Part shown: positions 10,625 through 23,368 of the stretch, one piece after another
Layout of the letters: each line of letters begins with the position of its first letter
Position numbering within the stretch: position 1 is the first letter of the stretch
Assembly (NCBI GenBank): GCA_033032175.1
Contig: CM065304.1
Coordinates: 14,570,001 to 14,634,000, forward strand
DNA length: 64,000 nt
Direction of reading: 5' to 3'
Source: Saturnia japonica
Lineage: Eukaryota; Arthropoda; Insecta; Lepidoptera; Saturniidae
The notes under the pieces: model-generated
What the model saw: the letters and a program-made list of their open reading frames with translations, nothing else
What the model was told of the DNA's origin: nothing
Database searches by the model: none
Made by a program: the position numbers and the translations under genes

Positions 10625-11350
10625 ACATAAAACTCAACGTCTTTTTGTCTGTCTGTCCGTTCATGTTCTTTTCACGAGAAAATCACTAATTCGATTTACA
10701 TGGTTGTTCTGGAATTCATAGCTATTTATCTGGCCAGGTTATAGAATATATTGTTGTACATAAAGTAACATACGAAATAAGCAGTGACAATAATGGTGAA
10801 TCAATTAGGAAGATAAACGCTTTTGGAGTGTTTAAACGGCTTATGCTGAGTTAACCATAAGAGATATATTAAAATAATGTTCTACATAATTTTAGATCCA
10901 AAAATATCTACAAAAAGGTCAGCGTAACCTGGCCAGATAACATAGTTATGAATTTTAGAAGCATACATGTAAATCAGATTAGTGGTTTTTCACAATAAAA
11001 GGACATAAACAGATAGACAGACAGAGACAGTTTATAATGTGTATTTCGCGTGATAAGAACATAAACAGACAGACAGACAGACAGAGAGACGTTGGTTTCT
11101 ACTATATGTTTCATAATAACTTAATTTGATATATTATATGATATGGTTTACTCAGCTTAAGATATTTAACCACTCCAAAAGCGTTTATCTTCCAGGTTGA
11201 TTCACCATTATTGTCGCTGCTTATTTCGTATGTTACTCTATGTAACAGACACATCCTGTAACTTGGCCAGATAACATAGCTATGAATTTTAGAAACAACC
11301 TCGTAAATCAGATTAATGGTTATCATATGAGAGGAACATAAACGGACATA
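10625..11350. repeat. Foldback element with ~240-bp inverted arms and a third internal copy
   Basis: The left arm (about 10632-10870) contains CTGGCCAGG, AAATAAGCAGTGACAATAAT and AAGATAAACGCTTTTGGAGT. The right arm (about 11125-11350) carries their reverse complements in mirrored order. Between them, 10915-11040 is another partial copy in the same orientation as the right arm. (GACA)n microsatellites sit at 11012-11030 and 11066-11090. The frame at 11111-11326 is an arm artefact. Confidence 0.75.
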
Positions 11351-12434
11351 CCGACTTTTATCATGATCTTAATATGTATAACTAAAATAATTTATTTTCT
11401 TTCACCTTACTCAACTTGGTTATCTTCATTGTTCAGATGTTAAAGTGTATAATTACAATTAAAACTAAGCCGATCGTGGGACTGATATGTACTTTGATTA
11501 GGAATGTAGTGGTACCTCTTGTTAGGGGACTATTAGGTCTAAGACAATAGCTTAATCATGCACAATTATGAATTGTCTTTTATTCTATCGCCATAAATCA
11601 TTGAGGTAGGTCATAATATCCAGAAGAGATATGTAAAAAAGGCATTTTTATATCTTCCTTGGTGTTTTACCACAAATAAGCATATCAGCCTATGCATACA
11701 TTTCATTTTTCCCGAAAGGCTCTAAATTTTATGTGAATGTCTTGACTCTTTTAAGGCATTTATCTGGCCACTTTATCTTCCTTGCTTTCCCTGTAAGAAT
11801 AGAATGCCATATTATATTATATTATATGCCATTAGCTTAGCAGTTCTTAAGAAGAACTCCCACTGAACTATCACCAATATCATTTTTTTACTTTAATGAT
11901 AAGCAAGGCGAATTTGTGCGAAGTTTAGTGCAAAGCGATCGGTTTGTTAAATATAGTAATTTTTATTAACCTACTTAAAACTTCTAAGGAGATTTCACTG
12001 ATACCTAATCCTCTCATATAATAAGGCTTTGCAGATAACTAAATGTTTGATTGACGAAGGTGTTACTTTGCGGAAATCCATCGAAAACAATTAATCCGTC
12101 ATTTTCTTAGCTACTTCCGCCTGCAATAGATCAACAGCAGTTTTCGTCTTCCAACAACATAAAAACGTATAATTAGTAAGACAATGATAATAATAATTAA
12201 AGTAATAAATAATATAAGTAATGAAATATTAATACTTAAAAAAAACTAAACTTTTTATAATAATAATAAAAGTAAGTATAAATAACTAAAAAATAAGAGT
12301 AATATTAAAAATAAAAAACATTAAAAAAATATGTTGCAGTTGAGACATGAAACGACCACAATCGATGACACGTGTTTCGGCGAGGCATCCTCACATCGAT
12401 TTTGACTCCTCCGAAGCTAGCGAACGAATGAGCG
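11351..12434 (+). other. Intronic DNA including a very AT-rich tract
   Basis: 11351-12160 holds nothing recognisable. 12175-12335 is almost purely A/T (AATAATAATTAAAGTAATAA-type sequence). 12345-12434 is GC-richer and precedes the retroelement copy; on the minus strand it may be LINE-derived. Confidence 0.4.
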
Positions 12435-12556
12435 CCGTCGTTTTTTTTTCTGTCTGACTTATAACTGTTAGCCTTAGGGGTCCTAAAGTAGAGCCGCTGA
12501 TGGCTTTTACAGCTTCACCGTGGCTTGGGGGCGAGCGCTTAAGGCACTCAGCCGCA
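12435..12556 (-). mobile_element. Short poly(A)-ended retroelement, minus-strand copy
   Basis: On the minus strand it reads GCGGCTGAGTGC..., GCTCGCCCCCAAGCC, GGTGAAGCTGTAAAAGCC, then CCCCTAAGGCTAACAGT and an A-run (seen here as TTTTTTTTT at about 12441). Four other copies are at 14940, 23369, 36694 and 50021. No clear target-site duplication is visible for this copy. Confidence 0.65.
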
Positions 12557-12589
12557 AATAATTATTATTCGTATCCACTAAATTATTAT

Positions 12590-12775
12590 TATTGTACCTG
12601 TTATATTAACATTTGTACGGTTGACAAAAAGAGTTAAACCCGATCGAGTTTTTTACCGGTTTTTCTCGATGTCTGGGACGTTTTCCGAACCGGCAGTAGT
12701 GTTTTGACGTTCATAAGTGCCTTCTTAGGGCCTAAATTGAATAAAGATTATTTTGATTTAATTTGATTTGAAAGC
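12590..12775 (+). repeat. Retroelement 3' tail, second copy
   Basis: Contains CCCGATCGAGTTTTTTACCG, TTTTCCGAACCGGCAGTAGT, CATAAGTGCCTTCTTAGGGC and TTGAATAAAGATTATTTTGA, matching the tail at 6571-6745. It is slightly longer because it keeps the CGGCAGTAGTGTTTTGACGT part. Confidence 0.65.
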
Positions 12776-13029
12776 TTGGGAAAAATGCGCGCAAGAGTGC
12801 GAAAGTGTCCAAACCTTGGTTTGGACCTGGATTTCAATAAAGTCACGATCTGACTAATTCCCTATTCGTAGATAATTCGAGCTAAACTAACACATACACA
12901 TAGAAGAAAGGAAGGAACATGTGTATATATGTATTTAGTAATATGTAAACATGGTCGAAATTAATTATCGTAAAAAAAGAAACAAAAAGGTCCCTTACAG
13001 AACCCATGTACCCATGTATTGTGTACATG

Positions 13030-13540
13030 TGTATATGAACATATTGTGTGTAATGATGTCTGTGGGTAAGCTAGTGATTGCAAGTTCAGTGTCACCAGTA
13101 GTGTGCGGGCGGCTGTCAGACTCAAGGGTTTTACACCGAGGAACGGACCTAGGCTTAAGATGCCGCAAGAGAGGAAGGACGTGACGGGTGTGCGGGAACG
13201 AAATGAGCCGCTCGTCCCCTGCGGAGGGAATGGTGGTTTCGCAGGCGTGGGCGCGGGTATGTTCTGTTTTGAGAGGCGGTGGAGTAATATTTACTTGTTT
13301 ATTTCCTCTATTTTATCTTCGGGATCGGTAAAGATGTTACGCGACCGGCGCTTTAAACAAGGGGCGTTTGGTTTTGTGGTGTAAGTAGCGGCGGCTTTCA
13401 CTAACGAATTTGCGTGATTCGACGCGGTGTCGAAGTACGATCGCGAGAAGTTTTTAATGTACGATTTATTATGTAACGAGAATGTCGGTTAGTTCAATAA
13501 AGTATTTTATAGAATTATATATGGCAACCCCGACACTAGA
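13030..13540 (+). other. GC-rich block, possibly an old LTR or leader
   Basis: The block 13080-13450 is distinctly GC-rich. It is followed by AATAAAGTATTTTATAGAAT and then TGGCAACCCCGACACTAG, which resembles the primer-binding-site area of some insect LTR elements. I cannot find a paired LTR, a TG...CA boundary or any gag/pol frame, so the identification is speculative. Two overlapping frames (12951-13184 and 13103-13384) have no recognisable domain. Confidence 0.25.
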
Positions 13541-13639
13541 TATATTCTGTTTTTCCCATGGACGCCGCACGAACTGTAAGTGCATTAAGTAAATTGTCTT
13601 CATATAGTCTTCATTAATAAAGCAGTGATTTGGCCATAC

Positions 13640-14924
13640 GCTAATTTTATTAACAAAGTCCTAACACGATTCGGCCGAGAAAAGTTCGATATCTTTATAA
13701 AAATCTTCCTGTCTAACGTACCAGGGAGCGTTGTTTATTTTACGTAAGAATCGGGTTTCGAGGAATTGGAATATATTAATATTGAGTATTGACATATGTC
13801 CGAATGCAGCGCAGCTATATGTCATGATCGGCCGGACAAACATTTTGTATAGTGTAAGCTTTTTTCTCAGGGACGTTTTGCTTACAACCAGAGGATGGAG
13901 TTGGGTCACGATCATAGCGGGCCTGTTTCGAACAGTACGGACATGAGAGTCGAAGATGAGGTTCTTATCGAGGGTTATACCGAGATATTTAGTCTTGATG
14001 GCCCAGGGGATCTTGTCCTTAAAGAGTATGAGATGTTCGACACTCTCGAGGATCTCATTTTTACTAGGGCCAAAGACAATCGCGGCGCTCTTTGAGGGGT
14101 TGACGGCTATACGCTATTTACGGTACCATTCATTGAGAGTGGTGACGACATGTTGCACGGTGTGACTGAGACTAAGTAGCTACTAAGTAGTAGGGACTAA
14201 GTAAGCGTAGATGACTGTATCGTCAGCGTATAGACCTACTTTGACCTCGGAGGGACGGGATAGGTACAGATTAAAAAAACAAGGCGCCGGAATGGAGCCT
14301 TGCGGGACGCCTGAGCGAACGGAGTGGGTTGTGTTAAGTAAACCTTCCACTCGGTAGCGGAAGGTGTGGTTGGTGAGGTAGTCGCGGATGATGTGAACTA
14401 ATCTATCTGGGATTTGTAAATGTTATAGCTTGTGGACTAGTCCCACGTGCCAGACCTTATCGAAGGCTTTGGTCTCGCGAAGTTCGATGTTATGCGTTCC
14501 GTGAGTCGTTGCACTTGCTGCGTACAAGAGTTTCAAGCGCGGAACCCAAACTGTTCCGGTTGGTATAGATTTTTATCATCAACCACGGTCATGAGAGGGT
14601 TCAGAAAAAGCCGCTCATAGATTTTGCCTAAAGTATCTAGGAGACTAATCGGACGATAGCTATCGGAAAGCGTTGCTTGTTTGCCAGGTTTATGCATACC
14701 TATGAGACTATGGTCGTATTTCAGGCGGCTGGGAAATGGCAGTGGGCGATATTTACATTGAATATGCAAACCAATATTTCTATGCAGTGATCGGAAAGAA
14801 GTTTAAGTACTTCGTTCCTGATCCGGTCAGGGCCTGGGCGTCTTTGTTATCGCAGTTTGGGCAGCACTGGCTCTCCAAACTTGCGATGATACAATCCGCC
14901 TTGTCTTCGCTATCGGATGCTAAT
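13640..14924 (-). pseudogene. Jockey-like LINE reverse transcriptase, 5'-truncated and broken
   Basis: On the minus strand from about 14924 down: ESQC near the start; GMHKPGKQATLSDSYRPISL (RT fingers) at about 14650-14700; the GVPQGS block at about 14305; the catalytic YADDT motif near 14225; and the C-terminal RPIMTYSCAAFGHM...APWYV segment at 13690-13830. The domains are in order, so this is one insertion covering most of the reverse transcriptase but lacking the endonuclease and 5' end. Stops and frameshifts break it into pieces. The plus-strand frames overlapping it are antisense shadows. Confidence 0.85.
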
Positions 14925-14939
14925 GGGAGAGCGCCGTCG

Positions 14940-15017
14940 GTTTTTTTTTAGAACTGACTATACTGTTAGCCGTAGGGGCCCTGAAGCCGCTGCGGCTTTT
15001 ACAGCTTCACCGAACTT
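14940..15017 (-). mobile_element. Short poly(A)-ended retroelement with 15-bp target-site duplication
   Basis: Minus-strand copy, 78 bases: AAGTTCGGTGAAGCTGTAAA..., GCAGCGGCTTCAGGGCCCCT, GGCTAACAGT and an A-run (T-run at 14940-14949). It is flanked by GGGAGAGCGCCGTCG (14925-14939) and GGGAGAGCACCGTCG (15018-15032), a 15-base direct repeat with one difference, the signature of target-primed retrotransposition. Confidence 0.8.
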
Positions 15018-15032
15018 GGGAGAGCACCGTCG

Positions 15033-15984
15033 ATACGCGGGGTACTATTTATACTCGTACTTTCCCCCGCTTTTAGTAGTGACGAACACGTTCCGTTTAT
15101 TTGTTCATTCAACACTGTGTATGAATCATTATTGTATTTTTATATTTTTAATACATTTAATCGGAAACCCTTATAGCATATGTGTAGAATTTCATTTGTA
15201 TGGTTGTGTATGAAGCGAATCTATGAGGTGTTTAGCGAAATGGGACCTATCAGGGTGTTCATTTGCTAACGCTGACGTATGTTCTTTGTAACGAGTGTTG
15301 ATATTTCGCCCCGCTTGGCCTATGTACACGGCGTTACAATCATCACGTTTAAGATTATATAACCCTGATTTTTTTATGGTTCGGTTTTGACTTTTCCCTT
15401 ACGTAATATATGTAGACTATTATCGATTTTAATACTACTTGAATTTAATTTTTTCTCAGCGTCTTAGCTATCCGTTCAGAGATAAATCCCGAGTAATTTA
15501 TACTTCCTGTATATTTCTTATATTGTTTTCTAGGCCGAGCATATAGAAGACTCCGACAGATTTTTGATTATTTTTTCTTTATTAAATTATCAATAGTTAT
15601 CATTATATCCATTAGCGATAGCATTTTGATACAACGTGTGTAACTCTTTAAAATAATTAGTATGATCAATATAGTTAAGGGATTCTTTGGACTAATTCTA
15701 GTAGAAATTGAATTTTTGGATTTATTTTGTTAATTGTTTAATGGTGTGAGTCAACCATATGAAATATATCAAATTAATGTACTAAACCTACAAAAAAGTC
15801 AGCAAAAGCATATGTCTATCTTATAAGGACCACCTATAAAACATTTTTATTTTCAAAATACCTAGGAGTTGGGTAGTATGATTTGCGCGTGTACCCGATT
15901 GACGGCATTCTGTAGAACTTGCGAGCGCAGCCGTGGATACAGCTAGCTTTTAATAAAATTATAATAAGAGAGTGATTGTGGACT
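15033..15984 (+). other. Intronic DNA without recognised features
   Basis: 15230-15360 contains GCCTATGTACACGGCGTTAC and GCGAAATGGGACC, which look transposon-derived but have no diagnostic motif. Near 15915-15950 TGCGAGCGCAGCCGTGGATA followed by CAGCTAG looks like a reversed repeat head. Confidence 0.35.
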
Positions 15985-15988
15985 GAGA

Positions 15989-16849
15989 ATGAACGAGTTA
16001 CTTGTCAAATGTCTTGTTTACGCTGATGATCAAGTTTTACTTGCATCGTCGGCTAAGGATTTGCAAGCGATGGTGACTATTATGAATGAAGCTTTGAAAA
16101 GAAAGGGAATGAAAGTAAATGCAATAAATGCAAAAAAGACGAAAGTTTTGGTGTTAGAAAAGGAAGAGAACATGACAGAAGTATGTATCTGGATTGATGA
16201 CGATGAACTGAAACATGTAAATGAGTTTGTATACTTGGGATCGATGTTTACCAGAGATGGAAAGTGTGAGAGTGATATAGGAAAGAGAGTAAATGCCGGT
16301 AATATGGTGAATGGGTCGTTACACTCCTTTATGAGCAGCCAGAGAATTTCTATGAAATTCGTTTGGCTGTGCATGGAGGAGTGTTGGTTCCAATACTCAT
16401 GTACGGAAGTGAAAGCTGGGTATGGCAGAAAAATTATGATATTAAAATAAATGCAGTAGAAATGAGAGCACTAGTAGGTATGTTAGGAGTGAAATTGAGT
16501 GACAGGATAAAAAATAGTGTGATAAGAGAACTTTGTGGTGTGAAAGAAGATATAGTCACAAGGATTGAGAAAGGGATGCTGATAGTTTGGACGTGTTGAG
16601 AGGATGAATGAAAGAATAATGACTAAAGAAATTTATAACGCGAGTGTGAAAGAAAACGTTGGAAGAAAAAGGCCTAGACGAACATTCATAGATTAAATCG
16701 AAAACGTTCTGAAGAAAGGTCAGGTCATGAGTACTCTAAACCGACGAGCATGCATGAAAAGAGTAATGAATGTTGAAGAAGCAAAAGATGTATGCCAGGA
16801 TCGTAGCAGGTGGAAGGACGTGGTCTCTGTCTACCCCGTTGGTAAATAG
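15989..16849 (+). pseudogene. RTE-like LINE reverse transcriptase, C-terminal ~285 codons, frameshifted
   Basis: The frame opens MNELLVKCLVYADDQVLLAS, with the catalytic YADD box at residues 11-14, then the thumb segment FVYLGSMFTRDGK. After a frameshift near 16355 it continues as AVHGGVLVPILMYGSESWVW and RIEKGML. A second frameshift near 16590 leads to ERMNERIMTKEIYNASV and finally the terminal block CQDRSRWKDVVSVYPVGK plus stop at 16849. The order of motifs is that of a well-known lepidopteran LINE family. The N-terminal endonuclease and RT fingers are missing, as in 5'-truncated copies. The minus-strand frame 16030-16374 is antisense. Confidence 0.9.
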
Positions 16850-16914
16850 GCGTGATCTATGTATAATAATATTCAAAGAACATTCTAATCAGCTTACACT
16901 TTATAATATACATA

Positions 16915-17912
16915 TACAAGCTGGTACACGCGATTTTGTCTGCGTATTATTGGATATACACAGACTGATCTCGGAACACGACAAACCAAAAGAAAATCAT
17001 AGATGGATTTATCATTATGTGTATGGTAGCCGCAATCCCTACCACACCGCTATATTACTGCATTTGCACCGGCTGATTATAGAACACGAAAAACCAAAAG
17101 AAAAACAGATAAGTTTATCACTGTTTGTATAGTATTGTAATTATATACCAATATGAATCCAACACATTAACCGTCCCAATAAATCTTCAAAAATCTTTAA
17201 AATCATCCCTTATTATACCGGCTAACGGGAAAGTTTTTTGAAAAACGTGAAATCCGTTTATTTCTTACCAAAAGCATACAAATAAATTGTCATATTCCCA
17301 ATTTGAGACATGATGGGTTCTTCCATACAAACTGTCATCCTTTCAAGTTTTAATTTCACCACATGTGGGATAACACAACGAAATAATTCGCTTGTAGCAA
17401 AACTATAATCCCGATAATTTACCAACATGTATATCGCTTAGACTATATAGAATCCACGTTTACAACGCGTGAGTGGCCACAGTGTTTGCTAGCCGCGGTC
17501 GGCAGTGCACATCACGTTTCAATCATAAAATAAAACAGCAATTATACCGTACTGAGTAGTTGAAGAATTTAAACACACTTCAGACAATCTTAAAAAGAAT
17601 ATTGGACTATTATTTCATAGGTAAGTATTACAAATACAATACATTTCTTATTAAGTATAACAATGTCAAAAAATCAATAAACCAGTTGGCGTGGAAGCCG
17701 ATGTCATTTCACCATTACCGCATATGCGCATTGGTGTTCCCATATTTTCTTCTTACAAACTTTCACTTCCTATTTTCATCCGTTAAAACTTTATTATCGT
17801 TACAAAAAGTAGCCTTTGTCCTTTCCAAAATTCATCAAAATTGATTCAGCGGTTTAAACGTGAAAACGTTGCAGACAGACAGACAGAGTTACTTTTGGAT
17901 TTATAATATTAG
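16915..17912 (+). repeat. 108-bp-module element with full tail
   Basis: Head GTACACGCGATTTTGTCTGC, modules with landmark ACAAACCAAAAGAAAATCAT at 16981 and its degraded equivalent 108 bases later. Then come a long shared body (CAATAAATC, GAAAAACGTGAAA, TTCTTACCAAAAGCATA, CCAGTTGGCGTGGAA, CATTTCACC) and a terminal block TTTAAACGTGAAAACGTTGC, (CAGA)n and TTTATAATATTAGTATGGAT. The body also matches 58688-59320. A 120-codon frame (16770-17132) reads through the modules because their length is a multiple of three; I do not regard it as a real gene. Confidence 0.8.
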
Positions 17913-20019
17913 TATGGATTGGTAAACCTATCCTATAAAAAATTGAGAACAGAAGGATTAAGATAACGACAGCTGGTTTAAAAATTCACATTTAGTCCAA
18001 TAATTATGCAGTAAAATCGTTTAACCCAAATAACAAATGTGATAATTATTATGGTAATACAAACAATAAAGTAAATATAAAAACCTTCCATTAAAAAGAA
18101 ACAGAAATTTGGAATAAAATGTCTTATTTGGATTTGAATAAAATAACAGATGAAACCCGATAGACATAGTGGGTGGATTTTGTATTGTATTACTAAGAAT
18201 ATGTGTGATATTTTCGTATATCTTTTATCTATCTATATAAAAGGATAACTGATTGAATGAATATCAACGCACAGCCCAAACTACTGGAGTTGGACCGTGA
18301 AAATGTACATGCGGATTTTTTATACTGTAACTGAGCACTAAGGAAGGATTTTTAGAAAGAAGGGTTGAATGTTTGTATAGAAATTCGTCATATTTGAACA
18401 TTTTTATGTAGCAATTTTATTAGATTCAGCCACAGCCACATTAATGCAATATAATGGTCAAGTAATAACTATAGATACTATTATAGTATTTTCTTACATG
18501 AGTCGCGCCGTTCGTTTGATACCCGTTGGATTATGTTTTTTTAAGGGAACATGTGTTTGTTGTAATCAAACTACATACGGATACAATAGCTCGTATTATA
18601 TTTTAAATAATGTGTGATTAATTTCAGAAAATATTTCTGTTTAAACACAACTGTTTTTGTGAGCGACGCGACGACAACAACGCCGAAACAAAATTTTACT
18701 GCATACATATAATATTATATTAGAAAATTTATTCAGTCATTCCGTTTTGTCCTAAACACTATTGTAACAAAGCTCTGATTCTTGGCTTATAGCAAAATTT
18801 TAAATAAACTCTAGCTATCGGGAATTAATATGTATTGTATGTTCATTTCTGGTTCGTATCCGTCTGATCACAAAAAATCCTATTTTGGAATTTAGAATGG
18901 AGTTTATATTTCAAAATATCTTAGAGCTTTATGAATTACTGGAATATAAAGGTACACCATAATTTTCCTTAAGCTTTTTCCCAAGCACTACGAACAATAT
19001 CTAGTATCTATTCTATTAAAGTTGAACAGAGAGCAAATCATTATTCGTCATTGTATTCCATCTAGCCAACTATCGGTGAACCATATTTTGTTGAATTCTA
19101 GGTCCAGAATACTTACTAATCGTTTTTCTCATAGGGAACCAAAACCTCAGTTTTTATGTTTTGGTTGATGGTGATACATTAATTCTAACAACTCTATTAC
19201 GCAAGTTTGATAAAGAGTTGCTAGAATAACCTGACTAAATTTTTCCCTAAAAATATTTGTTTGGTAGGTATCTAAAAATGTTTTTACTGTAAACATCATA
19301 AAGTAGACAACTTACATGAATAACCTAAAATAAATTTTCTATATATTGAGCTATTTTATACTAATTATATTTTAGTCATTTTGTTAAAATTCGCGTGCAG
19401 GAACTCATTCAGAAAGATTACTAATGATAATTTTATTATTATGTGCTTTGCATAAACCTTTGCAAAAAATATTTATCAATATTTACCAGACACGATTGTT
19501 TATGATGATTATGATGCAGAACGTCTTTTTTATATAAATCCGTATACATCGAAAAGTGTCTATTTCTTATTGCGGAACTTGCCGATACGTTGCCATCTAT
19601 GAACGATGCGAATATATTTCTGACTGAGAAAAAGAGACAGTGTGCTTATTCAGTGTGCGTAAACGAGATGGAGTAACGGTTAGTGCAGGTTCAACGCTCG
19701 TCTCCAGCGCAGTTTGTTGAACTGTAATCATTGCTTCGGATAATGATAGGGTTGATATTTCATTTTTTTTTTTTTTAATAATATTATGTATTGATTATAA
19801 GTTAACTAAAGAGCAAACAATCTTTAAATTTTTATTTTTAAAATTTTAATTTAGAAACCTACACGGGCATGAAAAAGCAACTCACAAAAGTTTTGTCGTT
19901 ATCTGATGAATAATATAGAAACCGTACAAACGTACTTACAAATATGTAAATACTCGTATTTTATATAAATATATTATTTATTTAACAACAAATAATTACT
20001 AAATAAAAATTAGATTAAA
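17913..20019 (+). other. Intronic DNA; one repeat at 18228-18360
   Basis: 18228-18360 (TATCTATATAAAAGGATAAC, TATCAACGCACAGCCCAAAC, AAGGAAGGATTTTTAGAAA) is a copy of the interspersed family also seen at 35275-35600 and 53765-54080. The rest, including 18600-18720 and 19560-19760, shows no exon or transposon protein. Confidence 0.5.
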
Positions 20020-20252
20020 TAAATAATAATAATAATAAATATGAGGACACAGTTTCACACACGGCTATTTAATTCTAAACTAAGCAAAGCTTGTATTATG
20101 GTAACTAAACAGCTTATATACATATGTAAAATTTAACACCCAGACATACAACTGACAATTATGCTTATCACACAAAAGTCAGTCATGGGCGGGGATCGAA
20201 TCCGCGACCTCTTGGCTTAATAGTGGGGTTTACTGCCACTGTGCCACGAGGC
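20020..20252 (-). mobile_element. tRNA-derived SINE
   Basis: On the minus strand it begins GCCTCGTGGCACAGTGGCAG and continues to GGTCGCGGATTCGATCCCCG. TGGCACAGTGG fits the polymerase III A box and GGATTCGATCC the B box, at tRNA-like spacing. The body then runs to a TATTTATTATTATTATTATT end. There is no matching acceptor stem, so it is a SINE and not a functional tRNA gene. Confidence 0.85.
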
Positions 20253-23049
20253 TTGAGATTCTATTTAAAGGGGAAAATAAATTCAGGACATCAATTGATT
20301 GTTGTTCGTATCTAATTACCTTAGTCACTAAGCCTTATTACGTTATTTCTTAACCTTTTAATGTCACGATCCACTTAATAAATAGCCTTATTGTTTTAAT
20401 AATAAAAAACGTTGTGATCCCCTCACTACAATATGTTAATTTGAAGTCTGTCAAAGTTATACATTCTCAGATTAAAACAGCGAAAATTCGTCTTTTTTAC
20501 GAAGAAATAGATTATAAACTCCCGCGAGCGTGTATTACAGTCTTGCAAAGCATGAAATAAAACACCTGTCTGGTTTTGCCTATTACCTAATTTATTTATT
20601 ATGTAGTCAATATGATAATTCCCAGTAAAATTTATATAAAGAATGTTTCCTATACAGGTCTTATGTTTGTAAATCATTGCAACCCCCCATATTCTTAAAA
20701 GCAGTCCCTTTATGGGTCTCGATATACAGGTTGAGAAACAATGCCTTAGTGCTAACCATAAATGACAAATTTATCTTATTCTCTTTGTTTATATGAGCTT
20801 GATTGGCATAAAATATTAACGAAAGGAATATTATACATCACTGACACTTTTATCAGTAATGAAGTGTCAAGTAAAATATATTACTACTATTTGTATCTAC
20901 TGTCTTATATTTGGAGTTAAACATCCATGCCAACTACTTATCTGTCCAATTATACTATTATTAAAGTAATAGGGCAAAAACCTTTGCAAACCTGTTTACT
21001 GTGATATTGTAAAATTATGAATGTTGTCATGTCCGCAACTTTCTGAGTAGCTGTAAATACTGTATCTTTGTAAGCATATTGTATGACTCTTGAACGTCCT
21101 GAGTATTTCATTAGAATATTTATATCCTAAAACGTGTTAGGTGTAAATTTGGCGATCTGACTACTTTTAATTAAATATATACAATGACGTGGATCCAAAA
21201 ATCAAGAGGTAGGAAAAGATGGAAGTTTTTAGAGGAGGTCTTTGTCGAACGAAGGAAAATCTATAATAAAAAAAAACCGATTGCGATAAAAAAATACAAA
21301 ATAAAATATACCTTTATATAATTTAGTTAAAAAAAAATACAACTTATTTAATAGTTTATTAATATAAATATTACATACCTACTCTTCACGTTTTGCGTGA
21401 TAAACTGCCAATCAAACAACATTTTTGTTCAAAATACGAGAATTACAAATGAGAAGAGTTAATTATGAGAAAAGGAATAATCTTAAGAAAATAATGATTT
21501 ATAATGATAAAATACTAAAACCCTTAATTAGGAAGAACAAAAAATTATTTTACATATAAAAAATAATAGATATAAATAAATAATTTTAATTTCATAAAGT
21601 GAGTAATAATCACTTGAAGTTTCCCTATAAAAGATTTTACTTATTCCGAGTAGACTGGCTTGATAAAATTTTATGGTTTTAAGAATTTGAATATTTATTT
21701 CCATTTGCAAGTAATATACCTAAAAATATTCTAGTACAAAGTCATTATTATGTTTATACCTATTTTTTGTTATTTTTGTTTAAATTTTGATCATTACCTA
21801 CTTAAAATTTGATTGTTATCAACCCTAACGCACATTTACTTTGATTGATAACCCTTCCTTGTCTAACGTGCAATTTTGAACGAGATAGCGAGTTCGCGGA
21901 AGAAATCATTGCCATTGTATGACTTGTTCGTTGTATCTGATATCGCTAGATGGCGCTTATTCCGAAACAATGTTTTCTAAGTACCTTTAAACAAAGTTCA
22001 GGCATTTCGGGCCACTTATTATTAAATTTAGTTTTGATTTTAAATTGAGTGTATTTATTTATAATTATTGTTTTAAGTTGCTTTTTAAAATTATTAGTAT
22101 AATAATAAAAATTAAGGGTTGTCGCTTCTGTTGATGAGCTCACCTTAATTTGCACCTACATGGCTACAGCCTGCTCGCTACGATAAAGACGTCTTATTGT
22201 CTTATTTTTCAAATAGGCTTCCCTTGTAGTTCATTTTGGATTCTAATCTCAAACTCGGTCTAGGGACGTCTTAGCTTATACCCATACACAGATACCTACC
22301 AAGAATATACCTTTTATGATTTTTATATGAGATCATTAAACTTTGAGGGTTCTCTTTGTTTATTGCCTTAAATTCAGCTGGAGCTGGAGCATACCACAAT
22401 ATGTATAATATTTTTTAGATGAGATTATGCTAGCATAGCTGTTATTTAGAACTCTGTCTAGCAACGTTACAAATGCTGGCATCCCCCGACCTTTACTCAA
22501 AAATCAGTTATTAGTGCTGTTTACCTTCATGTAGCCCAAGGTTTCGTAGATTCTTATTAAGGTTTGATTTCCTAAATCAAGACAGGGATATATAGAATGA
22601 AACGTAAAGTAGTATAATCTTTGCGTTTATTGAATTTTAATACAACATTTTACAAAGAGAAATACTACTATAAAATAGACCTTTACTAAAACGATAAAAT
22701 GATATAAAATTTACTTGATTAATCAACCATAATAATATACCATCAAAATTTACACAATTTGTAAAATTGAGTTTTGTTTCAAATAAAATTATGATTTGAT
22801 ATGAAATAGAATACAGACAGGCCAAAAATCATATTTACTTGTATTATGGATGACAAATACCCAGGAAACCCTATAGAACTATGACTTTTAAAAATTAATT
22901 CTATAGAAATTTTTTGTCTTTACATTCAAGACAATTTTTAACAAAAAAGAAAACCAACTTCAATGATTTTGAAGAGTTCCTTTGTGTATCTTCATTATTC
23001 AAAGTCCAATGCAAATGAAATAAAAAGATGATCCACCCTTGAGATATCC
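20253..23049 (+). other. AT-rich intronic DNA, nothing supported
   Basis: This contains only short low-complexity frames (20426-20677, 21528-21710, 21946-22155, 22637-22825), all AT-biased with no motif. 21180-21300 and 22350-22600 were inspected and look neither coding nor like a known element. Confidence 0.4.
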
Positions 23050-23325
23050 CTTATCCATCAAAAAAATAATCACCCAAATCAGTTCATAAACAAAGAAGTT
23101 ATGACTATATATTTCAACAATTCTCAACCGATTCTGATCAAATTTTACACATTGTAGGTTATTATAATAATCTTCAACTAATTTTGATGAAAATTGTACA
23201 CGGTAAATGCATGCCACTCCTTCATTGATACGGCATATGAACTGTCAACAGTAAGAGTAAAAATAAAATTACGGGATATAAATAGCTACTGCGTAGTATC
23301 AATCGCGTGCGGCGCGGCGCCACGG
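23050..23325 (-). repeat. GC-head interspersed repeat, reverse copy
   Basis: Reverse complement of the family at 2735-3445: from the right, the GCGCCGCGCCGCACGCG head, ACTACGCAGTAGC, then GACAGTTCATATGCCGTATC, GGAGTGGCATGCATTTACCG and GAATCGGTTGAGAATTG. Confidence 0.65.
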
Positions 23326-23368
23326 TCACCTCTCTAGTATATATACATTCGAACTGAGTAACCTCAGT

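Noticed and set aside
11012..11090. (GACA)n repeats as a CRISPR-like array
   Set aside because: Simple microsatellite at repeat ends, without spacers, in a eukaryotic genome.
16030..16374. 114-codon minus-strand frame
   Set aside because: Exact antisense of the RTE-like reverse transcriptase remnant.
16770..17132. 120-codon frame through the 108-bp modules as a possible gene
   Set aside because: It starts in LINE sequence, crosses into a repeat and exists only because the module length is a multiple of three; kept as a repeat finding.
20180..20252. Possible tRNA gene on the minus strand
   Set aside because: A and B boxes are good but the two ends do not pair into an acceptor stem, and a SINE body follows.
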